From Pigmentiphaga sp. NML030171 (lineage in GTDB: Bacteria; Pseudomonadota; Gammaproteobacteria; Burkholderiales; Burkholderiaceae_B), in the NCBI RefSeq assembly GCF_002188635.1, contig NZ_NINX01000036.1, forward strand, positions 62,001-126,000: a DNA stretch of 64,000 bases, written 5' to 3'. The notes beneath the pieces are model-generated. The model was not told the DNA's origin. It did no database searches and saw only the letters and a list, made by a program, of their open reading frames with translations. Shown here one piece after another: positions 1 to 8,069 of this stretch (position 1 is its first letter; each line of letters begins with the position of its first letter). The position numbers were made by a program, and so were the translations under genes.

Positions 1-1383
1 GATGCGGCCTTCGATGCTTTCCAGCGAAAACACGGGGATCAGGGCCGCGATCACGATGGCCATCGCGAACAGCGTCGGCTTGGCCACCGACATGGCGGCC
101 TCGATGATCAACTCGAACATGTCGCGGCGCGAGGCGGGTTTTCGCAGCCTGGCCTTGTGGATGATGGCCTCGGTCAGCACCACCGCGCCGTCGACGATGA
201 TGCCGAAGTCGATGGCGCCCATGGAGATGAGGTTGGCCGGCATGCCCAGGAAATGCAGGCCGACGAACGCCACCAGCAGCGACAGCGGGATGACCACCGC
301 GACGATCAGCGAACCGCGCAGGCTGCGCAGGAACAGCCACAGCACGCCCACGATCAGCGTCGCGCCGAACAGCAGGTTGTGATAGACGGTATGCAGCGTA
401 TGGCCGACCAGGTGCGAGCGGTCATAGCTGGGCTCGATGCGCATGCCCGTGGGCAGCATGTGCGCGTTGATGTCGTCCACCTTGGCGTGGACCTGGTCCA
501 GCACCTTGCTGGGATTCTCGTCGCGCTTGAGCAGCACGATGCCTTCGACGATGTCGTCCTCGTCGTTCATCCCCACCGAGCCCTGGCGCGGCGTGTAGGA
601 CTGCACCACGCGGGCCACGTCCTTGACGCGCACGGGGGTGTTGTTGTGCACGTCCAGCACGATGGTCTCGATGTCGCGCGGCGTGCGCAAGAGGCCGATG
701 CCGCGGATGATCAGCGATTGCTCGCCGCGGCGCAGCAGCCCGCCGCCCACGTTCTGGTTGGACTTCGAGACGGCCTCGACCACCTGGTCCAGCGTCAGGT
801 TGTGCGCCATCAGCTTGGCCGGATCCACCTCGATGTGGAACTCCTTGACGAAGCCGCCCATGCTGACCACATCGGCCACGCCCTGGATCTGCTTGAGGAC
901 CCGGGCCACGGTCCATTCCTGCTCGGAGCGCAGCTGGGCCAGCGTATGGCGGTCGCTGTTGAGCCGGTAATAGAAGATCTTGCCCAGCGGCGTGTTGTCG
1001 GGCGCCATCTCCGGCGTCACGCCGTCGGGCAGGTCGGCCGACGGCAGCCGCTGGGTGACCTGCACCCGCGCGTCGAAGCTCTTGGTCTTGTCGTCGAAGA
1101 CCATGGTGATCATCGACAGGCCGAAATAGCTCTCGGACCGCAGCGACACCAGCCCGGGCGTGCCGTTCAGCGCCCGCTCGAGGGGAAACGTCACCTGCCG
1201 CTCGACCTCTTCCGGCGCCAGGCCGGGGGCGAGCGAGATGACGCCCACCTGGACGTTGGTGACGTCGGGATAGGCCTCGATGGCGGTGTTCAGGAAGGCG
1301 TAGACGCCGTAGATGGCGACGATCAGCGTCGCGGTCAGCGCCACCAGGCGGCGATGGACCACCAGCGCAATGAGTGAACGCAT
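1..1383 (-). CDS. heavy-metal efflux RND transporter, CzcA/CusA family (3' part outside window)
   Basis: Inner-membrane pump of a tripartite RND exporter that moves metal cations out through the periplasm on proton motive force. The first 461 residues are visible and the gene continues past the left edge. The N-terminus reads MRSLIALVVHRR, followed by a transmembrane helix and a periplasmic porter domain. The heavy-metal signature in the fourth transmembrane segment is present as DFGIIVDGAVV, with the proton-relay acids at D392, D398 and E405. The ATG lies 9 bases downstream of the adaptor stop codon, so the two are co-transcribed. The metal cannot be named from sequence alone; cobalt-zinc-cadmium and copper-silver pumps share these motifs. 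Confidence 0.93.
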   Translation of the reverse strand, partial: MRSLIALVVHRRLVALTATLIVAIYGVYAFLNTAIEAYPDVTNVQVGVISLAPGLAPEEVERQVTFPLERALNGTPGLVSLRSESYFGLSMITMVFDDKTKSFDARVQVTQRLPSADLPDGVTPEMAPDNTPLGKIFYYRLNSDRHTLAQLRSEQEWTVARVLKQIQGVADVVSMGGFVKEFHIEVDPAKLMAHNLTLDQVVEAVSKSNQNVGGGLLRRGEQSLIIRGIGLLRTPRDIETIVLDVHNNTPVRVKDVARVVQSYTPRQGSVGMNDEDDIVEGIVLLKRDENPSKVLDQVHAKVDDINAHMLPTGMRIEPSYDRSHLVGHTLHTVYHNLLFGATLIVGVLWLFLRSLRGSLIVAVVIPLSLLVAFVGLHFLGMPANLISMGAIDFGIIVDGAVVLTEAIIHKARLRKPASRRDMFELIIEAAMSVAKPTLFAMAIVIAALIPVFSLESIEGRI

Positions 1384-1392
1384 GGCGGATCC

Positions 1393-2505
1393 TTACAGCA
1401 GTTGGTTGGCGGCGCCGTCGAGCAGCAAGCCGCCCTTGGTGACCACCTTGTCGCCCGGCTCGATGCCCGACAATACGGGGATGTAGCCGTTGGACGGTTG
1501 GCCCAGCGACACGGTACGCGCCTCGAACACGTTGTCCGAGACCTGGACGAATACGATGGAGCGCTGGCCGTCCTTGATCAGCACCGAGGTGACGGGCACC
1601 GACAACCCCTCGGCGGCGCGGCTCTGGATGCCGGCCCGGGCCAGCATGCCCGCGCGCAGGTTGGGATTGGAGTCGTCCAGCGTGATGAACACCTGCCCGC
1701 GGCGGGTCTGGGCGTTCAGGGCCGAGCCCACGCGCAGCACCTTGCCCGTCAGGGGCCGGTCCAGCGAGGCCACCACGATCTGCACCGGCGCCCCCTGGGC
1801 GATCGTGCTGAGGTCGCTTTCGAAGACGTCGGCGTTGATCCACAGCGCGGTCGGATCGCCCACGGTGAACAGCGATCCGGAATCGGGTCCCACCGACGCG
1901 CCGGGCGTGGTGTTGCGGTTGATAACCACGCCGGCGCGCGGCGCGCGCAGCAGCAGCGTGTCGCTGCCGCCGCCGCCCAGGAAGCTGGCGGCCCGCGACG
2001 CCACGTCGGCGTTGTGCTGGGCCTCCTGCAGCTTGGCCTCGGCCACGACCAGTTCGGCCTCGATGCCGATGCCCTTCTCCATCATCAGGCGCTGGCGCTT
2101 GGCCTCGGCCTGGGCCACCCGCAGTTCGACCTGGGCATTGGCGTAGTCGGCCCGCACGCGCGAGGCGTCGGGGCTGGACAGCGTCGCCAGCGGCGTTCCG
2201 GCCTTGACCACGTCGCCCACCTGGGCCTGGACCTGGAGGATGCGGCCGGATGCCGGCGCCACCACCTCGGCCACCTGTTCCTCGCGGAAAGCCACCCGGG
2301 CCGGCGCCCACACCACGTGCACCGCGCCCTGGGTCCCCATTTCCTGGATTTCCATGTACTTGAGCGAGGCCGGCTTGACGCGGACCTGCCCGGGCGCGAG
2401 CGGCGCGGCGTTTTCGGTGGGAGCCGGAGGAGCCTCTTGCTTGTCCGAGCAGGCCGCCAGGGCAAGCAGACAGGTGACGACGACAAAATGGGCAAAACGC
2501 GGCAT
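1393..2505 (-). CDS. RND efflux periplasmic adaptor (membrane fusion) lipoprotein, CzcB-like
   Basis: Periplasmic adaptor linking the RND pump to an outer-membrane channel. The protein is 370 residues with a lipoprotein signal: MPRFAHFVVV, a hydrophobic stretch and a lipobox ending LALAAC, so C19 is the acylated cysteine. A lipoyl/barrel-sandwich half (about residues 68-100), a coiled-coil hairpin (about 105-165) and beta-barrel segments follow. I chose the ATG at 2505 because AAAGG lies 7 bases upstream. The TTG at 2511 sits directly against that site and is unlikely. It precedes the pump gene by 9 bases. No outer-membrane factor gene is visible, and it may lie left of the window. Confidence 0.9.
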   Translation of the reverse strand: MPRFAHFVVVTCLLALAACSDKQEAPPAPTENAAPLAPGQVRVKPASLKYMEIQEMGTQGAVHVVWAPARVAFREEQVAEVVAPASGRILQVQAQVGDVVKAGTPLATLSSPDASRVRADYANAQVELRVAQAEAKRQRLMMEKGIGIEAELVVAEAKLQEAQHNADVASRAASFLGGGGSDTLLLRAPRAGVVINRNTTPGASVGPDSGSLFTVGDPTALWINADVFESDLSTIAQGAPVQIVVASLDRPLTGKVLRVGSALNAQTRRGQVFITLDDSNPNLRAGMLARAGIQSRAAEGLSVPVTSVLIKDGQRSIVFVQVSDNVFEARTVSLGQPSNGYIPVLSGIEPGDKVVTKGGLLLDGAANQLL

Positions 2506-2627
2506 GAGCAACCTTTGACGATTTTACGGCTCGGATCGGTCGTCGACGCGTCCCACGGCGCGAGGCACTCCTGATCCGGATCGCGTGATGTTAGCGACCG
2601 GCTGAAAGGGAAAGCATGGCCGAAACA

Positions 2628-4052
2628 TTACCGTTTTGTCATTTTTCCCAGCCTGGGCAGCGTGATACGGGCCACCAGGCCGGGGCCGGCGTCGTCCAGG
2701 TCCAACGAAGCGTTGTGGAGGCTGGCGATGGCCGTCACGCTGGCCAGGCCCAGGCCGTAGCCCGGTACGCGGCGGTTGAGCCGGAAGAACCGGGTCCCGA
2801 CCTTGGAGCGCTCGATGGCCTGGATGCCGGGCCCGTTGTCCTGCACCACCAGCGACACCGTGTCGCTTTCTCGCTGCGTGCTGACCGTGACGCGGGCGGG
2901 GCTGCCGGCGTATTTGATCGCGTTGTCCAGCAGGTTGGCCACGGCGCTGGCCAGCAGGTCCTTGTCGCCCGCCGCCATGACGTCTTCGTCCATGCGCACG
3001 CGCAGCTCCACGCCCTTTTCCTCGGCCACCGGCTCGTACAGTTCCACCACGTCGGCCACGATGTCGTTCAGCGATACCGGTTGGAAAGCCTGGCGCCGAG
3101 CGCCCGACTCCGCCTCGGCGATCTGCAGCAGCTTGTCGAAGACGATGGTGAGTTCCTCGATCTCGCGGATGGCGAAGGTCGTGGCCTGCGCCACCTGCGC
3201 CGGGTCCGTGCCCGGACGGCTGGCCACTTCCAGCTTGGCGCGGATCCGCGACAGCGGCGTGCGCAGATTGTGGGCGATGGTGTTGGAGACGTGCCGCACG
3301 CCGTCCATCAGGATCTCGATCCGGTCCAGCATCAGGTTGATGTCGTGGCTCAGGCGCGCGAACTCGTCGTCCTTGCCGGACACCGGGATGCGCTGCGTCA
3401 GGTCGCCGGCCTCGATCTGGGCGGCGGTGCGGCGGATCGCGCCGACCCGGCTCTCGAGCTGGTCGCGGAACACGATGGCGCCGATGATGGCCAGCAGCAC
3501 CGAGACCACCGCCGCCGCCATCAGCGCGTTGCCGACCAGTTGCTCGAGGTCCTTCTGGTCGCGCATGTCGCGGCCGACCAGCAGGACGGACCCGTCGGCC
3601 AGCAGTTCCGTGCGGAACCGGCTGTAGGAGATGCGCCCGTCCCGCAGCACCTGCTTTTCGACGATCCCGAAGGTGGGCTTGAGCAGGTCGCGGGAAACGG
3701 CGATGTTGCCCGCCATTTTCTTGCCCGCCGCTGTGGCCAGCAGGTAGACCTCGGTATCGGAGTTGACGCCGTCGGTCAGGGTCTCGGTGATGTCGTCGGC
3801 CAGCCGCTCGGGCCCGTAGGCCTCGAAATGGCTGACCATCCGGTGGCTGGCCGACACCAGTTGCCGGTCGATGCGGTTCTGCAGCACGCCGATGGTCTGC
3901 ACGTACAGCACCGACAGCAGCACCATCATGAACAGCACCACCGACACGCCATAGCCCAGCGCGAGCCGGAACGCGACCGACTGCCACAGTCGCCGGACGA
4001 AGGCCAGCGGCCCGGTCTGGCGGCCGGGATAGTCGTCGTAGGCCGTGCTCAA
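2628..4052 (-). CDS. sensor histidine kinase of an OmpR-type two-component system
   Basis: Membrane kinase paired with the regulator just upstream, very likely controlling the neighbouring metal-efflux genes (inference from position). It has 474 residues: transmembrane helix about 28-52, periplasmic sensor about 53-172, second helix about 173-195, HAMP, then HisKA. The phosphoacceptor is H261 in the box AHNLRTPLSR, with Asn where most kinases have Glu. The ATP-binding domain shows LLDNAIKYA (N box), DNGPGI (G1) and GYGLGLA (G2). The best start is TTG at 4052, which overlaps the regulator's stop as TTGA. That is a translational-coupling arrangement, although TTG starts are weaker. Confidence 0.92.
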   Translation of the reverse strand: MSTAYDDYPGRQTGPLAFVRRLWQSVAFRLALGYGVSVVLFMMVLLSVLYVQTIGVLQNRIDRQLVSASHRMVSHFEAYGPERLADDITETLTDGVNSDTEVYLLATAAGKKMAGNIAVSRDLLKPTFGIVEKQVLRDGRISYSRFRTELLADGSVLLVGRDMRDQKDLEQLVGNALMAAAVVSVLLAIIGAIVFRDQLESRVGAIRRTAAQIEAGDLTQRIPVSGKDDEFARLSHDINLMLDRIEILMDGVRHVSNTIAHNLRTPLSRIRAKLEVASRPGTDPAQVAQATTFAIREIEELTIVFDKLLQIAEAESGARRQAFQPVSLNDIVADVVELYEPVAEEKGVELRVRMDEDVMAAGDKDLLASAVANLLDNAIKYAGSPARVTVSTQRESDTVSLVVQDNGPGIQAIERSKVGTRFFRLNRRVPGYGLGLASVTAIASLHNASLDLDDAGPGLVARITLPRLGKMTKR

Positions 4053-4732
4053 CGCGGCGCCGCCGAGATCATGTACCCCACCCCGCGCACCGTATGGATC
4101 AGGGGAGGCGCGAAGCCGTTGTCGATCTTGTTGCGCAGGCGGCTGATCTGCACATCGATCACGTTGGTCTGCGGATCGAAGCGATAGTCCCAGACCGCCT
4201 CGAGCAGCATGGTGCGGGTCACGACCTGTTCCTGGTTCAACAGCAGGTAGACCAGCAGGCGGAACTCGCGCGGCTGCAGCGTGATGGTCTTGCCGTCGCG
4301 CTCGACGGTGCGCTTGGTCAGGTCGGCCCGGAGATTGGCGATGCGCAGTTCGCGCACATCGTCGCGGGCACGGGCCCTGCGGTACAGGGCCTCGACCCGC
4401 GCCGCCAGCTCGGAGAACGCGAACGGCTTGGTGAGGTAGTCGTCGCAGCCGCCGCGCAGCCCCCTGACCCGCTCGTCCAGCCCCGCCAGCGCGCTCAGGA
4501 TCAGCACGGGCGTCGTCTTGCCTATGCCTCGCAGCGTGGTCAGGATGGACAGGCCGTCCACGTCGTTGGGCAGCATGCGGTCCAGGATGATGACGTCCCA
4601 GGCCTCGGTCATGGCGCGATTGAGCCCGTCGGCGCTGTCGCGGCAGGCCGCCACCTCGTGGCCGGCCTCCTTCAGACCGTTGCAGATATAGCGCGAAGTA
4701 TCGACTTCGTCTTCGATGACCAGGCAGCGCAT
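4049..4732 (-). CDS. OmpR/PhoB-family response regulator
   Basis: DNA-binding response regulator of 227 residues. The receiver domain (about 1-115) has the acidic pair E7/D8, phosphoacceptor D51 in the strand VIILDRML, and a conserved TKPF lysine. A winged-helix DNA-binding domain (about 125-225) ends with HTVRGVGYMI, typical of the OmpR family. It is first in the operon, overlaps the kinase start by four bases, and the metal-efflux genes follow on the same strand. It resembles CzcR/CopR-type regulators, but the inducing signal cannot be read from sequence. Confidence 0.94.
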   Translation of the reverse strand: MRCLVIEDEVDTSRYICNGLKEAGHEVAACRDSADGLNRAMTEAWDVIILDRMLPNDVDGLSILTTLRGIGKTTPVLILSALAGLDERVRGLRGGCDDYLTKPFAFSELAARVEALYRRARARDDVRELRIANLRADLTKRTVERDGKTITLQPREFRLLVYLLLNQEQVVTRTMLLEAVWDYRFDPQTNVIDVQISRLRNKIDNGFAPPLIHTVRGVGYMISAAPR

Positions 4733-4829
4733 GGCGGCTAACGATTCCCGACTGATGAAGATCCGGCGCGCGTGGATGGCGCCGGGCTCCTAATAGTCTA
4801 CCCTCGTTGCCGCGACCGGGACGGCCGCC

Positions 4830-5600
4830 TCAGGCCTCGATGACGGCTTCCAGGAACTGGCGCGTGCGCGCGCGGGCCGGATGACCGAAGACCTGGGCGG
4901 ACGGTCCGTCCTCGACGATGCGGCCGCCGTCGAAGAACAGGGTGCGGTCCGAGCTGCGCTCGGCGAACTTCATCTGGTGCGTCACGACGATCATCGTCAT
5001 GGTGCGCCGCGCCGACAGCTCCCGCATGATCTCCAGCACGCCGCCCACCAGTTCCGGGTCCAGCGCCGAGGTCACCTCGTCGAACAGCATGACTTCCGGC
5101 CGCATGGCCAGCGCGCGGGCAATGCCGACCCGTTGCTTCTGGCCGCCGGAAAGATTGGCGGGATACCGATCCAGCTTGTCTCCCAGCCCCACCATGTCCA
5201 GGTATTCGCGCGCCCGCTGCTCGGCCTCGTCCCGGCCCAGCCCCAGCACGTGCCTGGGCGCCTCGGCCACATTGCGCAATGCCGTCATATGGGGGAACAG
5301 GTTGAAGTGCTGGAACACCATGCCTATCCGTCCCCGCACCCTGCTCAGATGCGCCGGCCGGGCCGGGACTTCCCTGCTGCCCCGCCGTTCGGTCCACATG
5401 GATTCGCCATCGATCAGGATGCGGCCGGCATCGGGCCGCTCCAGCGTCATCAGCAGGCGCAGCAGCGTCGACTTGCCGGACCCCGACGGACCGATCAGCG
5501 CGACCGTCTGGCCGGCCGGAATGTGCAGGTCCAGGCCCCGCAGCACCTCGACCTCGCCGTAGCGCTTGCAGACATTCTCCAGCGTGACACTGGCGCTCAT
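4830..5600 (-). CDS. ehuA: ABC transporter ATP-binding protein, polar amino acid/ectoine type
   Basis: Cytoplasmic ATPase of the importer encoded by the three genes upstream. It has 256 residues with Walker A GPSGSGKS (37-44), ABC signature LSGGQ (150-154) and Walker B VMLFDE (170-175). Sequence character is that of the GlnQ/HisP polar amino acid group. It is last in the order binding protein, permease, permease, ATPase, the same as ehuBCDA. The gap to the preceding permease is 27 bases. The ectoine assignment rests on the binding protein; by itself this is a generic amino-acid-type ATPase. Confidence 0.9.
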   Translation of the reverse strand: MSASVTLENVCKRYGEVEVLRGLDLHIPAGQTVALIGPSGSGKSTLLRLLMTLERPDAGRILIDGESMWTERRGSREVPARPAHLSRVRGRIGMVFQHFNLFPHMTALRNVAEAPRHVLGLGRDEAEQRAREYLDMVGLGDKLDRYPANLSGGQKQRVGIARALAMRPEVMLFDEVTSALDPELVGGVLEIMRELSARRTMTMIVVTHQMKFAERSSDRTLFFDGGRIVEDGPSAQVFGHPARARTRQFLEAVIEA

Positions 5601-5627
5601 GCGTCCTCCTTCATGTCGTCGTTCGGC

Positions 5628-6296
5628 TCAGCGCAGCCTGGCTCCCACGCGCCTCACTCCCCAGGCCGCGGCCAGGCTCAGCGCCAGGAAGATCAGCCCC
5701 ACCAGCGTGAGCGGCTCGGTATAGCGGAACGTGGCCGAACCGGCGATCTTGCTGGCCTGGAGCAGTTCCACCACGGTGATGGCCGACAGCAGCGGCGTAT
5801 CCTTGAACATGGCGACGAAGTAGTTCCCCAGCGCCGGCACGATGGGCGGGATCGCCTGCGGCAGGATGACGTCCCGCAGCGTCCGCCAGCGACCGAGATT
5901 GAGCGCCAGCGCCGCGTCCGACTGCCCGCGCGGCACGCTTTCCAGGCCGGCCCGGTACACCTCGGCGCAGTAGGCGGCGTAGTGCACGCCCAGTCCCAGT
6001 ACGCCGGTGGCCAGCGGCGAGAACTGCACGCCCGTGACCGGCAGCACGTAGAACAGGAAGAACAGTTGCATCAGCAGCGGCGTGCTGCGCACGAACTCGA
6101 TGACCAGCGCCGCGCCCCAGGCCAGCGGCCGCAGCGGTGCCCTTCGCATCAGCGCCAGCACCAGCCCCAGCGTCACGGCCAGCGCCATGCCCAGCAGCGT
6201 GGCCTGCACGGTGATCGCCAGGCCGTCCAGCAAGGTGGGCAGCACGGCGCGGGCATAGCCCCAGTCGAACAGCGGCTGGCTGGCGGCCGCGCTCAT
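5628..6296 (-). CDS. ehuD: ABC transporter permease, HisMQ family (second permease)
   Basis: Integral membrane subunit of 222 residues starting MSAAASQPLFDWGYA. It has about five predicted helices and the conserved EAA-type loop with VPRGQSDAALALNLGRW, followed by LPQAIPPIVPALGNYF, which contacts the ATPase. The ATG at 6296 overlaps the stop of the previous permease as ATGA, indicating coupled translation. It pairs with the upstream permease as a heterodimer, as in polar amino acid and ectoine importers. Confidence 0.88.
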   Translation of the reverse strand: MSAAASQPLFDWGYARAVLPTLLDGLAITVQATLLGMALAVTLGLVLALMRRAPLRPLAWGAALVIEFVRSTPLLMQLFFLFYVLPVTGVQFSPLATGVLGLGVHYAAYCAEVYRAGLESVPRGQSDAALALNLGRWRTLRDVILPQAIPPIVPALGNYFVAMFKDTPLLSAITVVELLQASKIAGSATFRYTEPLTLVGLIFLALSLAAAWGVRRVGARLR

Positions 6297-6946
6297 GCCC
6301 GCCCCCGGTGGCGGGCCGCACGCCGCTCCAGCAGCCGCATGCCGCCGTTCAGGACCTGGGCGGCGGCGAAATACATGAGCAGCGCGATGCTGAACACCTC
6401 CACGGTGCGGAAAGTCTCGCTGCGCAGCAGTTGCGCGCTGAAGGTCAGGTCGGTGATGGTGATCAGCGACACCAGGGCGGTGTTCTTGAGCAGTTCGATC
6501 AGGAGGTTGCCGGCCGGCGGCAGCATCAGCGGCACGGCCTGCGGCACCAGGATGCGCCACAGCGTGGCCGTCGGCGTCATGTTCAGCGCCACCGCGGCCT
6601 CGGCCTGCCCCTTGGGCACGTTGGCGATCGCGCCGCGCACGATCTCGGCTCCGTAGGCCCCGGTATGCAGGCCCAGCACCAGGATGCCCGCCCAGACCGC
6701 CGGCAGCCGCAGGCCCAGCAGAGGCAGCACGTAGTAGACCCAGAAAAGCTGCACCAGCGCGGACGTTCCGCGGAACACCTCCACGTAGCAGGCCGCGGGC
6801 CACGATAGGTAGGGCCGCCGCGACATGCGCCCCAGGCCGGACAGCAGCGCCGCCGGGATGGCCAGCGCCGCCGCGCCCGCGGTGAGCTGCAAGGTGACCC
6901 ACAGGCCGCGCAGCAAGGGCGGCAACAGCTCGGGAAGGTCGGTCAT
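6293..6946 (-). CDS. ehuC: ABC transporter permease, HisMQ family (first permease)
   Basis: Integral membrane subunit of 217 residues starting MTDLPELLPPLLRGLW. The EAA loop is visible as VPKGQAEAAVALNMTPTATL with LVPQAVPLMLPPAGN after it. The start ATG overlaps the binding-protein stop as ATGA, and its own stop overlaps the next permease start in the same way. The binding protein and both permeases are therefore tightly coupled. The substrate is inferred from the binding protein. Confidence 0.88.
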   Translation of the reverse strand: MTDLPELLPPLLRGLWVTLQLTAGAAALAIPAALLSGLGRMSRRPYLSWPAACYVEVFRGTSALVQLFWVYYVLPLLGLRLPAVWAGILVLGLHTGAYGAEIVRGAIANVPKGQAEAAVALNMTPTATLWRILVPQAVPLMLPPAGNLLIELLKNTALVSLITITDLTFSAQLLRSETFRTVEVFSIALLMYFAAAQVLNGGMRLLERRAARHRGRA

Positions 6947-7875
6947 GACGGATCGGAGGCCGGGGCGGGCGCGGCGGCGGGAGACTGCCCGCACAACTGC
7001 GCCGACGTCGCGTCGCCCGGCAGTTCGTTCGCGGTGAAGCCGAAAGGCTCGACCAGGCGCTGGTGCTCGGGCGTCCCGATGAAATGCGCCAGCTCGCGGT
7101 CGAAGGCTTCGCGCAGCGCCACGTCCCCCTGGCGGAAGCCGAACGCGCCGTACCCGCGCACCGCTTCGCCGTTCTCGGTAGGCTGGACGAACCGGGCCAC
7201 CTTGTCGATCTGCCAGTCCGGCACCTTGGTCAGCACGTAGTTCAAAGTCAGCGCCGTCGCGGCATAGACGTCCGCCCGCCCCGCCACCACGCCCTCGACC
7301 GCGCTGACCACGTCGGGAAACACCACGACCTGCGACGGCGGCACGCCCGCGCGCGCGGCGTAGTCGTTCTGCACCGCCCCGACCACCACGCCCACGCGGG
7401 CGCCGGGGTCGGCGGCCACGTCGGCATAGCCATGCAATCGGCGCGGATTGTCCGTACGCTGGAGGAACCCGTCGCCCACGCCGTAGGTGGGATTGGAGAA
7501 GGCGATCTGGCGGCACCGGTCGGGCAGCACGTACATGCCGGCGGCGATCATGTCAAAACGGCCGGCCAGGAGGCCCGGGATCAGCGCGCCGAACTCGGTC
7601 AGCACGCCTTCGACCTCGCCTATGCCCAGCCGCCCCAGGATCACACGGGCGATTTCCGGGGCTTCGCCCGTCAATCGGCCCGCCCGGCTGTCCATGTAGG
7701 CGAACGGCGCCTCGTTCGCATAGCCGATGCGCAACCGGCCGGCCTGGACGGCGCGCTGCAGGCTGTCGGGCTGGGCCGCGGCCCCGGGAGTGGCGCCAGC
7801 GTCGGCCGCTCCCGCCGAAGGCGCGATGCCTGCCAGCCATACCGCCGTCCACGTCGCAAGAAGAAAACGAGTCAT
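6943..7875 (-). CDS. ehuB: ABC transporter substrate-binding protein, probable ectoine/hydroxyectoine binding (EhuB-like)
   Basis: Secreted or periplasmic receptor of about 310 residues with signal peptide MTRFLLATWTAVWLAG ending near AGA. The mature part begins with LRIGYANEAPFAYM and has TGEAPEIARVILGRLG, GVLTEFGALIPGL and RFDMIAAGMYVLPDRC. From memory of the family these stretches are characteristic of EhuB more than of general amino acid receptors. The start is uncertain. ATG 7875 gives a clean signal peptide but lacks a ribosome site; TTG 7896 would extend it by seven residues and lies 12 bases after AGGAG. No ectoine synthesis or breakdown genes are next to it. Confidence 0.8.
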   Translation of the reverse strand: MTRFLLATWTAVWLAGIAPSAGAADAGATPGAAAQPDSLQRAVQAGRLRIGYANEAPFAYMDSRAGRLTGEAPEIARVILGRLGIGEVEGVLTEFGALIPGLLAGRFDMIAAGMYVLPDRCRQIAFSNPTYGVGDGFLQRTDNPRRLHGYADVAADPGARVGVVVGAVQNDYAARAGVPPSQVVVFPDVVSAVEGVVAGRADVYAATALTLNYVLTKVPDWQIDKVARFVQPTENGEAVRGYGAFGFRQGDVALREAFDRELAHFIGTPEHQRLVEPFGFTANELPGDATSAQLCGQSPAAAPAPASDPS

Positions 7876-7978
7876 GAGTCGCCCGGGCAATACCAAGGCA
7901 AATCATATCTCCTAATAATATTTCAGTTCAAATCAATTGAAGGCGAATGATCTGGACGATGCGCGATGGCCGGACGTG

Positions 7979-8021
7979 AAAACGCCCCCGCGCGCGGCCT
8001 GGGGCCGCGGGTCGGGGGCGT
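7979..8021 (-). terminator. rho-independent terminator of the RhlE-like helicase gene
   Basis: Read leftwards, a nine-base arm ACGCCCCCG pairs with CGGGGGCGT, with further GC pairing inside, and is followed by TTTT. It lies about 50 bases after the helicase stop codon. Confidence 0.7.
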
Positions 8022-8069
8022 CGGGCGCGGCGGCTGGCCGCCGCGCCGGGTTGGCCTTGCAGGATGCCG

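Noticed and set aside
422-2311. 629-residue Gly/Arg-rich leftward frame
   Set aside because: Shadow of the RND pump and adaptor genes, whose frames carry recognisable motifs; the composition is typical of a shifted reading of GC-rich coding DNA.
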